Source: Sulfurimonas crateris
Lineage (GTDB): Bacteria; Campylobacterota; Campylobacteria; Campylobacterales; Sulfurimonadaceae
Direction: 5' to 3'
Length of the DNA stretch: 58,392 nucleotides
NCBI GenBank assembly: GCA_945883795.1
Contig: CAMCYC010000008.1
Location: 1 to 58,392 of the forward strand
Below are positions 9,382 through 19,700 of the stretch, one piece after another. A program made the translations under genes and the position numbers. How positions within the stretch are numbered: the first letter of the stretch is position 1; every line of letters begins with the position of its first letter. The notes beneath the pieces were generated by a model that saw only the letters and a list, made by a program, of their open reading frames with translations, was not told the DNA's origin and did not search any database.

Positions 9382-9534
9382 AAAATTTCAGGCACTATTG
9401 CTTCTCAAAGAGGCGATAAATACTTTGCTAGAATTCGTGGATACATCTCTACAGTTAAAAAACAAGGACATCGCGTTCTGGAAGAACTCAGGAATGCACT
9501 TGATGGTAACCCATTCATGCCTCAAATTGCTTAG
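9382..9534 (+). pseudogene. IS66-family transposase, C-terminal remnant
   Basis: About 50 codons reading KISGTIASQRGDKYFARIRG, then YISTVKKQGHRVLEELRNAL and NPFMPQIA, then a stop. This is the conserved extreme C-terminus of IS66-type transposases (RIR.YISTxxKxGxxVLxAL, PF.P). The rest of the transposase and its accessory genes are missing. The fragment begins directly after one IS66-like end sequence and is followed by a second copy, suggesting rearrangement of tandem or nested elements. Confidence 0.75.
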
Positions 9535-9551
9535 GGGTGCTGAATGGTTAC
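9535..9551 (+). repeat. 17-bp IS66-like terminal sequence, copy 2
   Basis: Exact second copy of 9365-9381. It immediately follows the stop codon of the IS66 transposase remnant, the place expected for the right end of the element. No 8-bp duplication matching the other flank was found. Confidence 0.65.
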
Positions 9552-9633
9552 TGCATGAGAATAATGAATGAAAACTTGAGACAAATCTTAGGAATATGAT
9601 AAAGATTTCAGCTATTTCAACTGATTAACTTTA

Positions 9634-9639
9634 TATAAT
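9634..9639 (+). promoter_or_regulatory. -10 element upstream of surE
   Basis: A perfect TATAAT lies 24 nt before the surE start codon. The -35 region is not recognisable. It would serve surE and tcdA, which overlap. Confidence 0.5.
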
Positions 9640-9663
9640 CCGAGATTTAAATCTGGATATTTT

Positions 9664-10446
9664 ATGAAAACTAAGTACAAAATTTTAGTGACAAATGATG
9701 ATGGTTATGAGGCAAAAGGGCTTTTATCGCTTGTGAGTGCTCTTAAAGAGTTAGAAGGTATTGAGGTGATTGTTGTAGCTCCTGCAAATGAAAAGTCTGC
9801 ATGTGGACATTCTCTTACAATTGTTCGACCTTTGCGGTTCATAAGTGTTGATGATGACTTTTTTAAGCTTGATGATGGCACACCTGCTGATTGTGTATAT
9901 CTCTCTTTGAGTACCATGTTTGCTAACAAAAAGCCAGATTTGCTTATTAGTGGCATTAATCGTGGCTCTAACATGGGGGAAGATATTACATATTCAGGAA
10001 CAGCAGCTGGAGCTATGGAAGGGGTTTTACATGATGTTCCCTCAATTGCAATCTCTCAAGTGATGGATTTTACAAATCCTGATGGAGATTTTTCTCTTGC
10101 TTGTGAGACGATAAAAAAGTTGGTGATAAAAATAAAAGAGGGTTCATTTCCACTACCTCACAGAGAGTTTTTAAATGTCAATATCCCTGCTGATGTAAGC
10201 GAAGCGGAGATGCGAGTTACCTATGCAGGATATAGGTTTTACGCAAATGATTCTCATGTACATCAAAATCCTCGTGGAGAGGAATACCATTGGTTAGGAT
10301 TGCATCCTCTAAATTTTTCCCCTCGCAAAGGTGTTGATGGAATAAGTGATTATGAGGCAATTCAAGCTGGATATATTTCAATCACCCCAATTATGCTTGA
10401 TTTAAGTGCATATAAAAGCATGCAAAGATTAGAAGAGTGGTTATGA
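9664..10446 (+). CDS. surE: 5'/3'-nucleotidase SurE
   Basis: Survival protein SurE, a metal-dependent phosphatase acting on nucleoside 5'- and 3'-monophosphates. The 260-residue protein has the N-terminal metal site ILVTNDDGYEAKGL, the APANEKSACGHSLT segment and the SGINRGSNMGEDITYSGTAAGAMEG signature of the family. Length agrees with bacterial SurE. The ribosome-binding site is weak, but the start agrees with the family N-terminus. The stop overlaps the start of the next gene (ATGA), indicating a two-gene unit. Confidence 0.95.
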   Translation: MKTKYKILVTNDDGYEAKGLLSLVSALKELEGIEVIVVAPANEKSACGHSLTIVRPLRFISVDDDFFKLDDGTPADCVYLSLSTMFANKKPDLLISGINRGSNMGEDITYSGTAAGAMEGVLHDVPSIAISQVMDFTNPDGDFSLACETIKKLVIKIKEGSFPLPHREFLNVNIPADVSEAEMRVTYAGYRFYANDSHVHQNPRGEEYHWLGLHPLNFSPRKGVDGISDYEAIQAGYISITPIMLDLSAYKSMQRLEEWL

Positions 10447-11081
10447 AACATCACCGTATAAAACTTTTATTTCAAGATGATTTTAGTAAATTTAAGAATG
10501 CAAAAATCATTCTTTTAGGTGTTGGTGGAGTTGGGAGTTTTTGTCTGGATTGTTTGTTTAGAAGTGGTTTAGAAAATATTACAATTGTAGATTTTGACAC
10601 TTATGATATAACAAATCAAAACCGTCAGATGTGGTCGGAGCTACATGAGGGTGAAATAAAAGTTGAGGCTTTGCAAAAACATTATCCAACTGTACAGATA
10701 ATAAATCAACGCATTGATGAACAATGGGTTTGGGATTTTGATTTTGAGACTTACGATTTAGTTTTAGATGCGATAGATGACACAAAAGCCAAATTAGCGC
10801 TTGCTCAAAAATGCCACAAAAAGCTAATATCCTCATTTGGAAGTGCCAAAAGGGTTGACCCAACACAGATAAAAGTGGATGATATTTGGAAAAGTTATGG
10901 CGATAGATTTGGTGCAAAAATTCGTTATGAACTTAAAAAACGGGGATTTAAGAAAAAATATAAAGTAATTTTTTCTTCAGAAGAGGCACAAGTAAAAGAA
11001 AAAGGAAGTTTCATGGCAGTGACTGCTTCATTTGGGCTTACCATGTGTGCTGAAGCAATTAAAAAAATAGTGGTCTCATAA
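10443..11081 (+). CDS. ThiF/TcdA-type E1-like adenylating enzyme
   Basis: A 212-residue member of the ThiF/MoeB/TcdA superfamily. The nucleotide-binding loop GVGGVGSF (about 23-30), the VDFDTYDITNQNRQ motif with the adenylate-contacting Asn-Arg pair, and LDAIDDTKAK are visible. Resemblance is strongest to TcdA, the tRNA threonylcarbamoyladenosine dehydratase that makes cyclic t6A, though it is shorter than the roughly 270-residue Escherichia coli protein. The ATG at 10443 is chosen over the GTG at 10437 because it overlaps the surE stop as ATGA. The exact substrate is inferred from family resemblance. Confidence 0.8.
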   Translation: MKHHRIKLLFQDDFSKFKNAKIILLGVGGVGSFCLDCLFRSGLENITIVDFDTYDITNQNRQMWSELHEGEIKVEALQKHYPTVQIINQRIDEQWVWDFDFETYDLVLDAIDDTKAKLALAQKCHKKLISSFGSAKRVDPTQIKVDDIWKSYGDRFGAKIRYELKKRGFKKKYKVIFSSEEAQVKEKGSFMAVTASFGLTMCAEAIKKIVVS

Positions 11082-11230
11082 ATAGAATTAAAAAAAACTA
11101 TCTTGCTTTATGTCAGACAGCTTTTGTCAGTATATTTTTCAGTAAAATCATGATACATTGAGAAATAAAGAGTTGAAATTGGATAACTTTATTTAATTTT
11201 AATTTCTTAATTTTCTTAATTAGGATTTAT

Positions 11231-12349
11231 GTGAAAATAGTACATTTTAGTGATACTCATTTGGGTTACAACGACTTAGATATTTTAAATGCTCAAAATA
11301 TTAACCAGAGAGAAGCGGATTTTTATGACTCTTTTTCTCAAGTAGTGGAGCAAATTAAACTTATAAAACCTGATTATATAATTCATACTGGAGACCTTTT
11401 TCACCGTTTTAACCCATCAAATCGTGCTATTATATTTGCTCTTGAGCAGTTTAAAATGATAGATTCTCTTAATATTCCATTTATTCTTATAGCGGGTAAC
11501 CACTCCACTCCAAGGAGCAATCTTGTGAGTCCTATTTTAAAAATATTTGAAAACTTTAAAAATGTTTGGGTTTCATACAACCAAAAGTATCAAAAAGTGG
11601 AGTTTGATAGTGTAATTTTTCACACTATGCCTCATATGCATGACGATTCTATAGCTCTTTCTCAGATAGAAGTTTGTGAGGCAAATATTGATGACTCGAA
11701 GAAAAATATCATGATGATGCATTGCTCGGTTGCAAAGCATTATCTCATGCAAGAGTTTGGCGAATGGGTTTATCCAAAAGATAAAGAGTATTTGTTTGAT
11801 AAGATGGATTATGTGGCACTTGGGCATTGGCATGGGTTTGGGCAAGTGGCTAAATATTCAAATGTCTACTATAGCGGTTCGACTGAACGCACAAGTTTAG
11901 GTGACAAACGCAACTCAAAAGGTTTTGCCTTGATTTGGCTCGAAGAGAAGCTAAAGGTTGAGTATAAAGAGATAAGAATCCGCCCTATTGTAGTAAAAGA
12001 GATAGATTGCGAAGCGTATGAAAGTTCGCTAGAAAACATAAATACAGACGATACTTTAAACGCTATTGTGGAAGTAAAACTTAAAAATTTAACTCGCTTA
12101 CAATCCCTAGATATTCAAAACTTTGAGATACAAAAACATTTTAAAAATGCCATGAGCGTAAGTGTCAAACGGGAATTTAAACAGGATGTGAATTTGAATA
12201 ATCTAGATGATACGCAACCTCTTAGCTTAGAACGGTATTTTTTGGACCATCTCAAAGCGAACTCCCATGAAACAGAGTACAAGAGACTAGAACGAAAAGT
12301 TCAAGAGCTGTTTGGAAATTATGAGGAGAATGTCAATGACACTTACTAG
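11231..12349 (+). CDS. sbcD: DNA repair exonuclease SbcD/Mre11 family
   Basis: Metallophosphoesterase nuclease subunit that with SbcC trims DNA ends and hairpins during break repair. The phosphodiesterase motifs appear in order: FSDTHLG, HTGDLFHRFNP, AGNHSTPR, MMHCSV and GHWHGFG. The 372-residue length is normal. A GTG start is used, because the nearby ATG at 11229 is followed directly by a stop in its own frame; AGGA lies 7 nt or so upstream. The stop overlaps the sbcC start by 14 nt. Confidence 0.9.
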   Translation: MKIVHFSDTHLGYNDLDILNAQNINQREADFYDSFSQVVEQIKLIKPDYIIHTGDLFHRFNPSNRAIIFALEQFKMIDSLNIPFILIAGNHSTPRSNLVSPILKIFENFKNVWVSYNQKYQKVEFDSVIFHTMPHMHDDSIALSQIEVCEANIDDSKKNIMMMHCSVAKHYLMQEFGEWVYPKDKEYLFDKMDYVALGHWHGFGQVAKYSNVYYSGSTERTSLGDKRNSKGFALIWLEEKLKVEYKEIRIRPIVVKEIDCEAYESSLENINTDDTLNAIVEVKLKNLTRLQSLDIQNFEIQKHFKNAMSVSVKREFKQDVNLNNLDDTQPLSLERYFLDHLKANSHETEYKRLERKVQELFGNYEENVNDTY

Positions 12350-14708
12350 ACTTCATTTGGAAAATTTTAAAAAATATACCACATTCGATATAGAGTTTGG
12401 CGAGGGATTAGTCGGTATTATTGGTAAAAATGGAAGTGGAAAATCGACTCTGTTTGAAGCGATTCTTTTTGCACTTTATGGGGAGTTGCAAGAGAGAGGC
12501 AATAAAGAACTCGTGAAAAATGTGAAGGCTGAAATAACAGACTCGGTAGTTGTAAAACTAGAGTTTGTATTTGATGACATGACGCTTTATAAAGTAGAGC
12601 GTGGGTTTCGTGCAAAAGCAATGAGTGCGTATGCAAGACTCTACAAAAATGGTGAACTCACAACTTCTGGTGCAAAAGAGGTCACAAACGCTATTGCAAT
12701 GCTTACAAAAATGGGTAAAGAGGCTTTTAGGCATACACTTTTTGCTTCTCAAAAAGAGCTTACAAGTCTAAGTTCTCTCAAAAATGAAGATAGAAAAAAG
12801 ATGATTCGCCGTCTTTTGGGGCTTCAAAAAATAGATTTTATTGAAAAAGAGTTGAGTGAAAAAAGCAAAGAGCTAGGTAAAGATATAAAAACCCATGAGC
12901 AGTTTCTTTTGAGCGAAGTAGATGCAAAAGAAAAACAAGAGAAAATTCAAGAGGATAAAAATACTCAAGAGGCGTTAGCCAAAGATGTGGAGCTAAAAAC
13001 TCAAGAGCTGGTGGATATTAAAACTGATGAGCAAACACTTAAAAAAGAGCTACTCATCTTCAGTAAAATTAAAGAGGAGAAACAAAAACTTTTCTCAACC
13101 CTTGAACTCATCAAAAACACCAAAAGCTTAGAGCTTCTAAACGAAGTAAAACTTATCGCTCAAAATCATGAGCTTGAGCATAAAGAGAAAAAATTCAAAG
13201 AGTTTATAGAGTTCAAAAATGAGTATTTATTGACTCAAGAGGCGCTAAAAGTCCAAGAGAATCTCAAAGAATTCCACCTCAAAAAAGAGGGTCTTAACAA
13301 AGAATTGGTGCAACTAAGAGTGCAGTACACCAAAAGTAAATCGGATATTAAAGAGCTAGAAAAAGCATGTGAAAAATATGATGAGTTTCTTTTAAATGAG
13401 AAAAATCTAAAGAGCAATATCACCCTATTAAATGAAAATATAAATAGCAAACGCAATCTTGAAAACGGATTAAAAGCTCAAATTACAGCAGAGCAAAGGC
13501 AGATAGAAATCACAAATGCAAAAATTGAAAAACTCAAAAAGCTGGGAAGCGATTCAGCATGTCCTATTTGTACCAGACCACTTCTTGAAGAATATGATAA
13601 TGTGATAAATTCACTTGTATGCGAAGTCAATGACATACATCAAAAAAAGATAGATGAGCTTGAAAAAATACTCCAAAATGTGCGTATCGAAAAAAATGTG
13701 TTAGAGGTGCAAATAAACTTAAAAGAGAAAGAAATTTCCGAGCTTTCAAACACCATTAAAGTGATTGAGAGTAAATTAAAAGACTTTGAAAATGCAAAAA
13801 AATATTTTGAACAAGTGAAAAAAAATGGGCTTATAAATAACGAGGAGCTGAAAAAACTAGAGCAATACTCTTATGATGAAAAGTACCATGAGGGTCTAAA
13901 GGTGCGTTTTACAAGGCTTGAATCACAATACAAAGATGCTATAAGACTAGAAGCGGAGCTAAAACGCTTACCAAGTGTAAAAGAGGAACTAGCAAGTATC
14001 ATTCAAAAAATAGAAGATTTGAGTGTTGAAGAAAAAGTCAAAGAAACAGAGTTTCACTTCGTAGTTTACGAAGAAGCAAATCATAAACAAGCGTTAGCAA
14101 AACATGAACAAATACTTAAAATAATAGACTCAAAAACAACTATAGCAAATGATATAAAAGTGCAAATTGCAAGAGTAGAAGGGGAGATAAAAAATATACA
14201 AAATATCCTCGACAACAACGAAGTACAAAAGAAAAAAAGTGAAATAAAAAAAGAGGATTTGAGAGATTACGAAAAAATAAAAACAAGTCTAGCAGAGTTC
14301 AAAACCAAACTTAATGCAACAGTTGCCCCGCGTATCTCTGTATTAGCCTCAGAGATGTATTCTCAAATAACAAAAGGTAAATACCAACATATAGAAGTGA
14401 GTAACGAATTTGATTTTTTTATCTATGACGATGGCAAAAAATATCCAATAGAAAGATTTTCAGGCGGAGAGATAGACCTTGCAAACTTAGTGCTACGCAT
14501 CGCCATTTCAAAAACACTCACCGAACTCAGCGGAACGAGCAACATAGGCTTTTTGGCGTTTGACGAGGTATTTGGAAGTCAAGATGAGGCGAGAAGGATG
14601 CAAATAATCGAAGCTTTTCATACTATTAAAGAGCAATACAGACAGATATTTCTTATAAGCCATGAGACAGAGATTAAAGAGATGTTTGAACGGGTTATTG
14701 AGTTGTAA
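12336..14708 (+). CDS. sbcC: DNA repair ATPase SbcC/Rad50 family
   Basis: SMC-like ATPase partner of SbcD. Walker A is GKNGSGKST near residue 33. Two long coiled-coil arms flank a zinc-hook CPIC (in SACPICTRPL) near the middle of the 790 residues. The C-terminal lobe has the signature FSGGEIDLANL and a Walker B FLAFDEVFG. The ATG at 12336 is preferred to 12330 because GAGGAG at 12323-12328 then has a 7-nt spacing. The overlap with sbcD suggests translational coupling and a stoichiometric complex. Confidence 0.9.
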   Translation: MTLTRLHLENFKKYTTFDIEFGEGLVGIIGKNGSGKSTLFEAILFALYGELQERGNKELVKNVKAEITDSVVVKLEFVFDDMTLYKVERGFRAKAMSAYARLYKNGELTTSGAKEVTNAIAMLTKMGKEAFRHTLFASQKELTSLSSLKNEDRKKMIRRLLGLQKIDFIEKELSEKSKELGKDIKTHEQFLLSEVDAKEKQEKIQEDKNTQEALAKDVELKTQELVDIKTDEQTLKKELLIFSKIKEEKQKLFSTLELIKNTKSLELLNEVKLIAQNHELEHKEKKFKEFIEFKNEYLLTQEALKVQENLKEFHLKKEGLNKELVQLRVQYTKSKSDIKELEKACEKYDEFLLNEKNLKSNITLLNENINSKRNLENGLKAQITAEQRQIEITNAKIEKLKKLGSDSACPICTRPLLEEYDNVINSLVCEVNDIHQKKIDELEKILQNVRIEKNVLEVQINLKEKEISELSNTIKVIESKLKDFENAKKYFEQVKKNGLINNEELKKLEQYSYDEKYHEGLKVRFTRLESQYKDAIRLEAELKRLPSVKEELASIIQKIEDLSVEEKVKETEFHFVVYEEANHKQALAKHEQILKIIDSKTTIANDIKVQIARVEGEIKNIQNILDNNEVQKKKSEIKKEDLRDYEKIKTSLAEFKTKLNATVAPRISVLASEMYSQITKGKYQHIEVSNEFDFFIYDDGKKYPIERFSGGEIDLANLVLRIAISKTLTELSGTSNIGFLAFDEVFGSQDEARRMQIIEAFHTIKEQYRQIFLISHETEIKEMFERVIEL

Positions 14709-14791
14709 GCAAAAGAGATGAAAAGTCTTGAAAAGTTATCTAAAGACTCTTTTGATAAAATCGTTTTCTAAAATTTTATTATGGAAAAACA

Positions 14792-15895
14792 ATGTCTTTG
14801 ATTCAGTTAGATACTAGTAAATGTGTGCGTTCTTTATCTAAAGAGAGTGCATGTAATAAATGTGAAATTATCTGTCCTACGGCTGCTATTGTTGTAGCAG
14901 ACAATCCTCTTCCAAAAATCAATTATTCTGCATGTGTGGGTTGTGGCGGTTGTGATGCTGTTTGTCCAAATGAAGCACTTTCTTTGGATGATTTTAGCTC
15001 TACAAACTTCTTTTTTGATTTTTTACAAGATGAGCAAAATATTATCTCATGCCGTAAAAATGTTCCATGTATTGCGGCTTTGAGTGTTGAAAATATTATC
15101 TCTATGAGCGTTATGAAAAAAGAGATAATTTTTGATATTGGGTATTGTAGCGGATGTGATATAGCACACACTTGCCATCCTCAGATACTCAAAAATTATG
15201 AAGAGGCTTCTTATATTTTGGAGGCTATGGAAAATAAAGCAAGTTTGAAACTCGAAAATCTTTGTTATAAAAATATAGAAGAGCCAAAAAGCGATAGAAG
15301 AGATTTTCTTCGTGCCATAAATTTAAAAAGTGTTGCAAAAACAAAACATGCCTTTGAAAATGAAGTGAAAAAAGCGAGTGATGAACTCATAGAGCATACT
15401 TTACAAAAAGCAGATATAGCACTGCTGAAGAAAAAACGGATACCAGAAAAACGAAAGATATTTTTTACAGCTATTAAAAGAGTTGAAAAACCTTTACAAT
15501 ACCATAGAATAGATGCAAATGAGATTAGTTTTACCTCGCAAAAAGTGATGCATGAAGAGTTGTGTACTGCATGTCAGATGTGTTATCGGGTGTGTCCAAC
15601 GGGTGCGCTTACTTCTGACATGAGAAACTCAAAAATTGATTTTGACCCATTTTTATGTATCAAATGCCATATTTGTCATGATGTATGTGAGCCTGACGCA
15701 CTTACACTTTCCCCAGCGTACAATATCAAAGAGTTTTTTCAGCCAGTGGTGCAAAACTTGATTACATTTAATGTAAGAAGATGTGATGAGTGTAATAGTA
15801 TTTTTAGTACAAATTCAGATGATAAATTATGCTACAGATGTAAAATAGAAGATGAAGAAGCCCGAGAACTTTGGGGAATAAAGGAGAAATATTAA
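14792..15895 (+). CDS. Multi-cluster 4Fe-4S ferredoxin-like protein
   Basis: A 367-residue soluble protein with several cysteine groups: ACNKCEIICPTAAI, CVGCGGCDAVCPNEAL, CSGCDIAHTC, CTACQMCYRVCPTGAL and CIKCHICHDVCEPDAL. That is about four classical 4Fe-4S motifs in two bacterial-ferredoxin-like pairs, separated by a charged middle region. A zinc-ribbon-like CDEC...CYRC closes the protein. It should relay electrons, but no catalytic domain is visible and the partner is unknown. Its stop shares one base with the start of the AroE-like gene (TAATG), so the two are probably co-expressed. Confidence 0.8.
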   Translation: MSLIQLDTSKCVRSLSKESACNKCEIICPTAAIVVADNPLPKINYSACVGCGGCDAVCPNEALSLDDFSSTNFFFDFLQDEQNIISCRKNVPCIAALSVENIISMSVMKKEIIFDIGYCSGCDIAHTCHPQILKNYEEASYILEAMENKASLKLENLCYKNIEEPKSDRRDFLRAINLKSVAKTKHAFENEVKKASDELIEHTLQKADIALLKKKRIPEKRKIFFTAIKRVEKPLQYHRIDANEISFTSQKVMHEELCTACQMCYRVCPTGALTSDMRNSKIDFDPFLCIKCHICHDVCEPDALTLSPAYNIKEFFQPVVQNLITFNVRRCDECNSIFSTNSDDKLCYRCKIEDEEARELWGIKEKY

Positions 15896-16665
15896 TGAAT
15901 GAAGCAAATCAAATATCACAGCAAACAAAACTCTACGGTTTTATAGGTGAAGAAGCGGGAAAAAGTAGCTTGAGTGCTACCATGAACCGTTTGTTCAAAG
16001 CTAACAATAAAGATGCCATGACAATTCCTATGAATATTAGAGAGGATGATTTTTATTTTACCCTTTCAAATATGAAAAAATCTCATGTCAATGGTGCAAT
16101 TATCTCAAATGAATATGTGCGTCAAGTGGTTGAATTATTGGATGAATCTAGCGAAGCCGTGAAGCAATCTGGCATGTGCGATATTCTTGTGCGAAAAGAG
16201 CAAATGCTCAAAGGGGATATTTTTAGTACAAAAGTGTTCATAGAGTTTTTAAAATCCAATAATGTTAAAGAGATAGCCCTACTTGGTACAACACCTCATG
16301 CAAAAGCATTTAGTTTTTTATCCCGTGAGCATAATTTTAACATCAGTTATTTTAATGATGATTTGGAAAATTTAATGAATTTTACACAAGAGATGCAAAT
16401 ACAAAATCCAGATATAAACCGCATATCTTCCAACATGTGTATCAATTTTTCCCCATTTGATGCAGTAATTGATTTTTCAGAGATGACAAATTTTGAGATG
16501 GTGGAACAGTTTTCAAAGCTTAATTTAGACATGAAACAAAAAACGCAGTTTTCACCACTTAAAAAAATAACAAAAGAGTTGGGAGCTTTTTATACTTCTT
16601 ATGATGATTTATTGGTTGAACTAGCTAAAGGTGCTGCTGATTTTTTCGATAAAGAACTTATTTAA
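15895..16665 (+). CDS. AroE-like protein without the catalytic lysine motif
   Basis: A 256-residue protein whose N-terminal third follows the shikimate dehydrogenase substrate-binding fold: KLYGFIGEEAGKSSLSATMN, then a strand and a GAII segment. Where AroE has VT.P.K with the catalytic lysine, this protein has AIISNEYV (about 68-75). The later ALLGTTPHAKAF could be a weakened nucleotide-binding loop. It is therefore probably not a shikimate dehydrogenase. AAGGAG lies 8 nt before the ATG at 15895, which is favoured over 15871. The tight coupling to the ferredoxin gene suggests a shared role that I cannot name. Confidence 0.6.
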   Translation: MNEANQISQQTKLYGFIGEEAGKSSLSATMNRLFKANNKDAMTIPMNIREDDFYFTLSNMKKSHVNGAIISNEYVRQVVELLDESSEAVKQSGMCDILVRKEQMLKGDIFSTKVFIEFLKSNNVKEIALLGTTPHAKAFSFLSREHNFNISYFNDDLENLMNFTQEMQIQNPDINRISSNMCINFSPFDAVIDFSEMTNFEMVEQFSKLNLDMKQKTQFSPLKKITKELGAFYTSYDDLLVELAKGAADFFDKELI

Positions 16666-16707
16666 AAATGCTCCAAATTTCATTGGATTGACCTAGCTTT
16701 TTCTTTT

Positions 16708-19700
16708 TTATGGTTTTATTTTATAAACTACTGCATAGAGTAATGGAACATAAATGAGATTCAAAATAGTTGCCCATGCTATCCCAAATCCCAACGAAAC
16801 TGCCATAGGTTGAAGTATCAAAGCTTGACCTGAGGCAAAGAAAATCAAAGTCAATAATCCTAAAACTGTTGTTAAAGAGGTAAGAAAGATTGGTCTTAAA
16901 CGGTGTTTTGCTCTTTGCATTAAATCCTCTGTATTTCGGGCATTTTTGATAAAACTTACCATGATAAGACCATCATTTACAACAACTCCAGCCAAACCAA
17001 CAATACCTATCATCCCAGTCATTGTCATATTTAATCCCATGACCAGATGCCCAAAATAGACACCAAAAATCACCAACGGAATAGTGCTAATTACAATCAA
17101 AGATTTTTTTATAGAATCAAAAAGCCACACTAAAGTAATGAAAATCAAAAATATTGCAATTAAACCTGATTGTATCATTTCAATTTTATTTTTATTATTT
17201 TCTTTCTCTTCACCCTTAATATCTACCGTAAACCCATCATTTCTAAGCTTCTCAAATACTGGTTGCATACTATTCATAACTTCAGTAGAGGTAATTATTT
17301 TTTTCTCCAATGAAGCGAAAATACTGCGGATTCTCACACCATCCTCTTTTTTAATTTCAACGAAACCTTGAATCATCACAAAATCACATACATCTTTGAG
17401 TGAAATAAATTGATTTGTAGAGGGAATTTGAATCTCAATTGTGTTAATAGAGTTTAATTTTTCATTCATGCTACTCTCAATTTTCATGCGAACTAGCCCT
17501 TTTTCATTAAACATTTTTCCATACTCACCTTTGAGATAATAGGCACGAAGTTCATTTGAAACAATTTCTTCATTAAATCCGAGTTGCTGTCCATATTGAT
17601 TTACACGCAATTTGAGTTCTTTTTCTCCAATATCTGCATCGTCGGTAATATCTTTTACTCCAACTATTTTACCCAATTCCTGTTTGAGATATTTTATCCC
17701 TTCTAATATGATTGTTTCATCTTTTCCACTCAAACTTACCTCTATATCATGAGCAATAACACCTGTTCCTGGAGTTTTTACAACGAGTTCTTCATATACT
17801 AAACTTCCATTTTCTTTCAAATCTATTATAGGGTTAATCATTCCTTCAATAATTGTTGCTATCTCTTTAGCATCTTTTTGGCGTGTTAAAATATCTCCAT
17901 CGTATCCTATAGAAAAAATTGGGCTCATATATTTATCGAAAAAATTTGTCGGTGCTTTTTCATGTAAATCTACAAAAATATGAAAGAAATTTTCTCCAAG
18001 TTCTACTCTATTTTTTGAATCCATGCGAAATCCAATCACAGAAGTAATTGAAGAAACTTCTGATTCACCAAGCTTATTAATCAATAATTTTTCCACTTGC
18101 GCAACATTTTTTTCGGTATCTTCTAAAGTACTATTAATATTTACTTTTCCAATCACATATACTTGTGTTGTATCGAAATCAGGAAACAGTTGAAATTTTG
18201 AGTTTTTTACCAAAACAAAAGTCAAACCAAAAATAGTAACAACCATGACAATAAGTGAAGTCCATTTTCTCTTAAAAAAGAAGTGTAAAGTTTTACTATG
18301 CCACCCATTAAGTTTAGTCCAAAGTTTTTTTGTAAAACTTCCATCTTTGGAAACTTTTAAAAAATCGTGTGCATGTAAAGGTAAAAAATAAAAAGCTTCA
18401 AACAAAGAGGATAAAAGTAAAACAGTAATCATAATAGGGATAATTTTGATAAAAGTACCCATCTCTCCACTAAGTAAAAGCATAGGTAAAAAAGCAAAAA
18501 CTGTCGTAAGAGTTGCCGTCAACACTTCAGGAAACATCTCCGTAGCACCTACAATTGCAGCTTCTCGTGCTTCCATTCCCTCTTCTAAATGTCTATAAAT
18601 ATTCTCAGCAACTACTATTGCTTCATCTACAAGCATACCAAGAGCGATGAGTGCACCAAGTAAAGATAACATGTTAAGACTATGTCCAAGTATTTCACTT
18701 ACAATCAGACCAATCATAAAACTCACAGGAATACCAAGAGCAACTACAAAAGCAATCCCACGATTAATAAAAATAAGCATCGCAAGAGCTACAAGAATAA
18801 GCCCAAAAACAATATTTGAAAAAACAATATTAAGACGATTTTTAATCCACACGGAAGTATCTGTATAAATTTCATATTTTAAATTTGGATGTTTAAGAGT
18901 ATCTTCTTTAAGTATTTCTCGAATATCTTTTACTAAAGAAATTGCATTCCCCTGTTCAGATTTTGTGACATTGATGGAAACATTTCTTTGTCCATTAAAA
19001 TGTGATATTTCAAATACATCTCCAAGTTCAAACGATACATTTGCAATATCACCAATACGAACTCGAGAACCTCCAATATTTACAATAGTATCTTCAACAC
19101 TCTCTTTTGTTTTTTCCCCATTAAAAGTGGATATATAAAGATGCGAACCTTTTTCTTTTATGGTTCCTATTGGAAAAATAGAGCTAATTTTTTGAAGTGC
19201 TGAGATTGCTAAAGTGGGAGTCAATCCATACGCTTGAAGCTTTTGCTCATCAATAGTCACAACCAATTCTTCATCAGAATCACCACGAATAGAGATGTCA
19301 CTTAAATCTTTAAGTTTACTCAGTTGTGAGACTAATTCATCTGCTCGAATAAGCAGTTCTTCTTTCTTGACATCCCCTGCTAATGCAATAAGTACAAGTG
19401 GGAAAGCATGCGTTTTGAGTTTTGCAATAGGTTCTGCCATATCTGCGGGCAAGTCTTTTCTCACACCACTAATAATATCTTTGACATCATTCAAAACACT
19501 TACATTATCTGCTCCAACTTTAATATCCACCGTTATAGAAAAAGAACCATTTTTTATACTTGTAGTTATTACATCCAAATCATCTATATTTTGAAGCTCA
19601 TCTTCTATACTCTCAACAACCATCTTGTCCAAAACATCTGCTGAAGTGCCTACATATCCACCAGTTATAAGCACTTTATCCATGTTCATTGGAGGAAATA

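Larger units (their letters stand above)
8352..9663. other. Gene-poor region holding decayed insertion sequences
   Basis: About 1.3 kb without an intact gene between the YgiW-like gene and surE. It contains a 16-bp inverted repeat pair 171 bp apart, a 5' fragment of an ISL3 transposase on the minus strand, a 3' fragment of an IS66 transposase on the plus strand and two copies of a 17-bp IS66-like end. The rest is very AT-rich with no recognisable content. It reads as an old landing site where several elements inserted and decayed. Confidence 0.75.
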
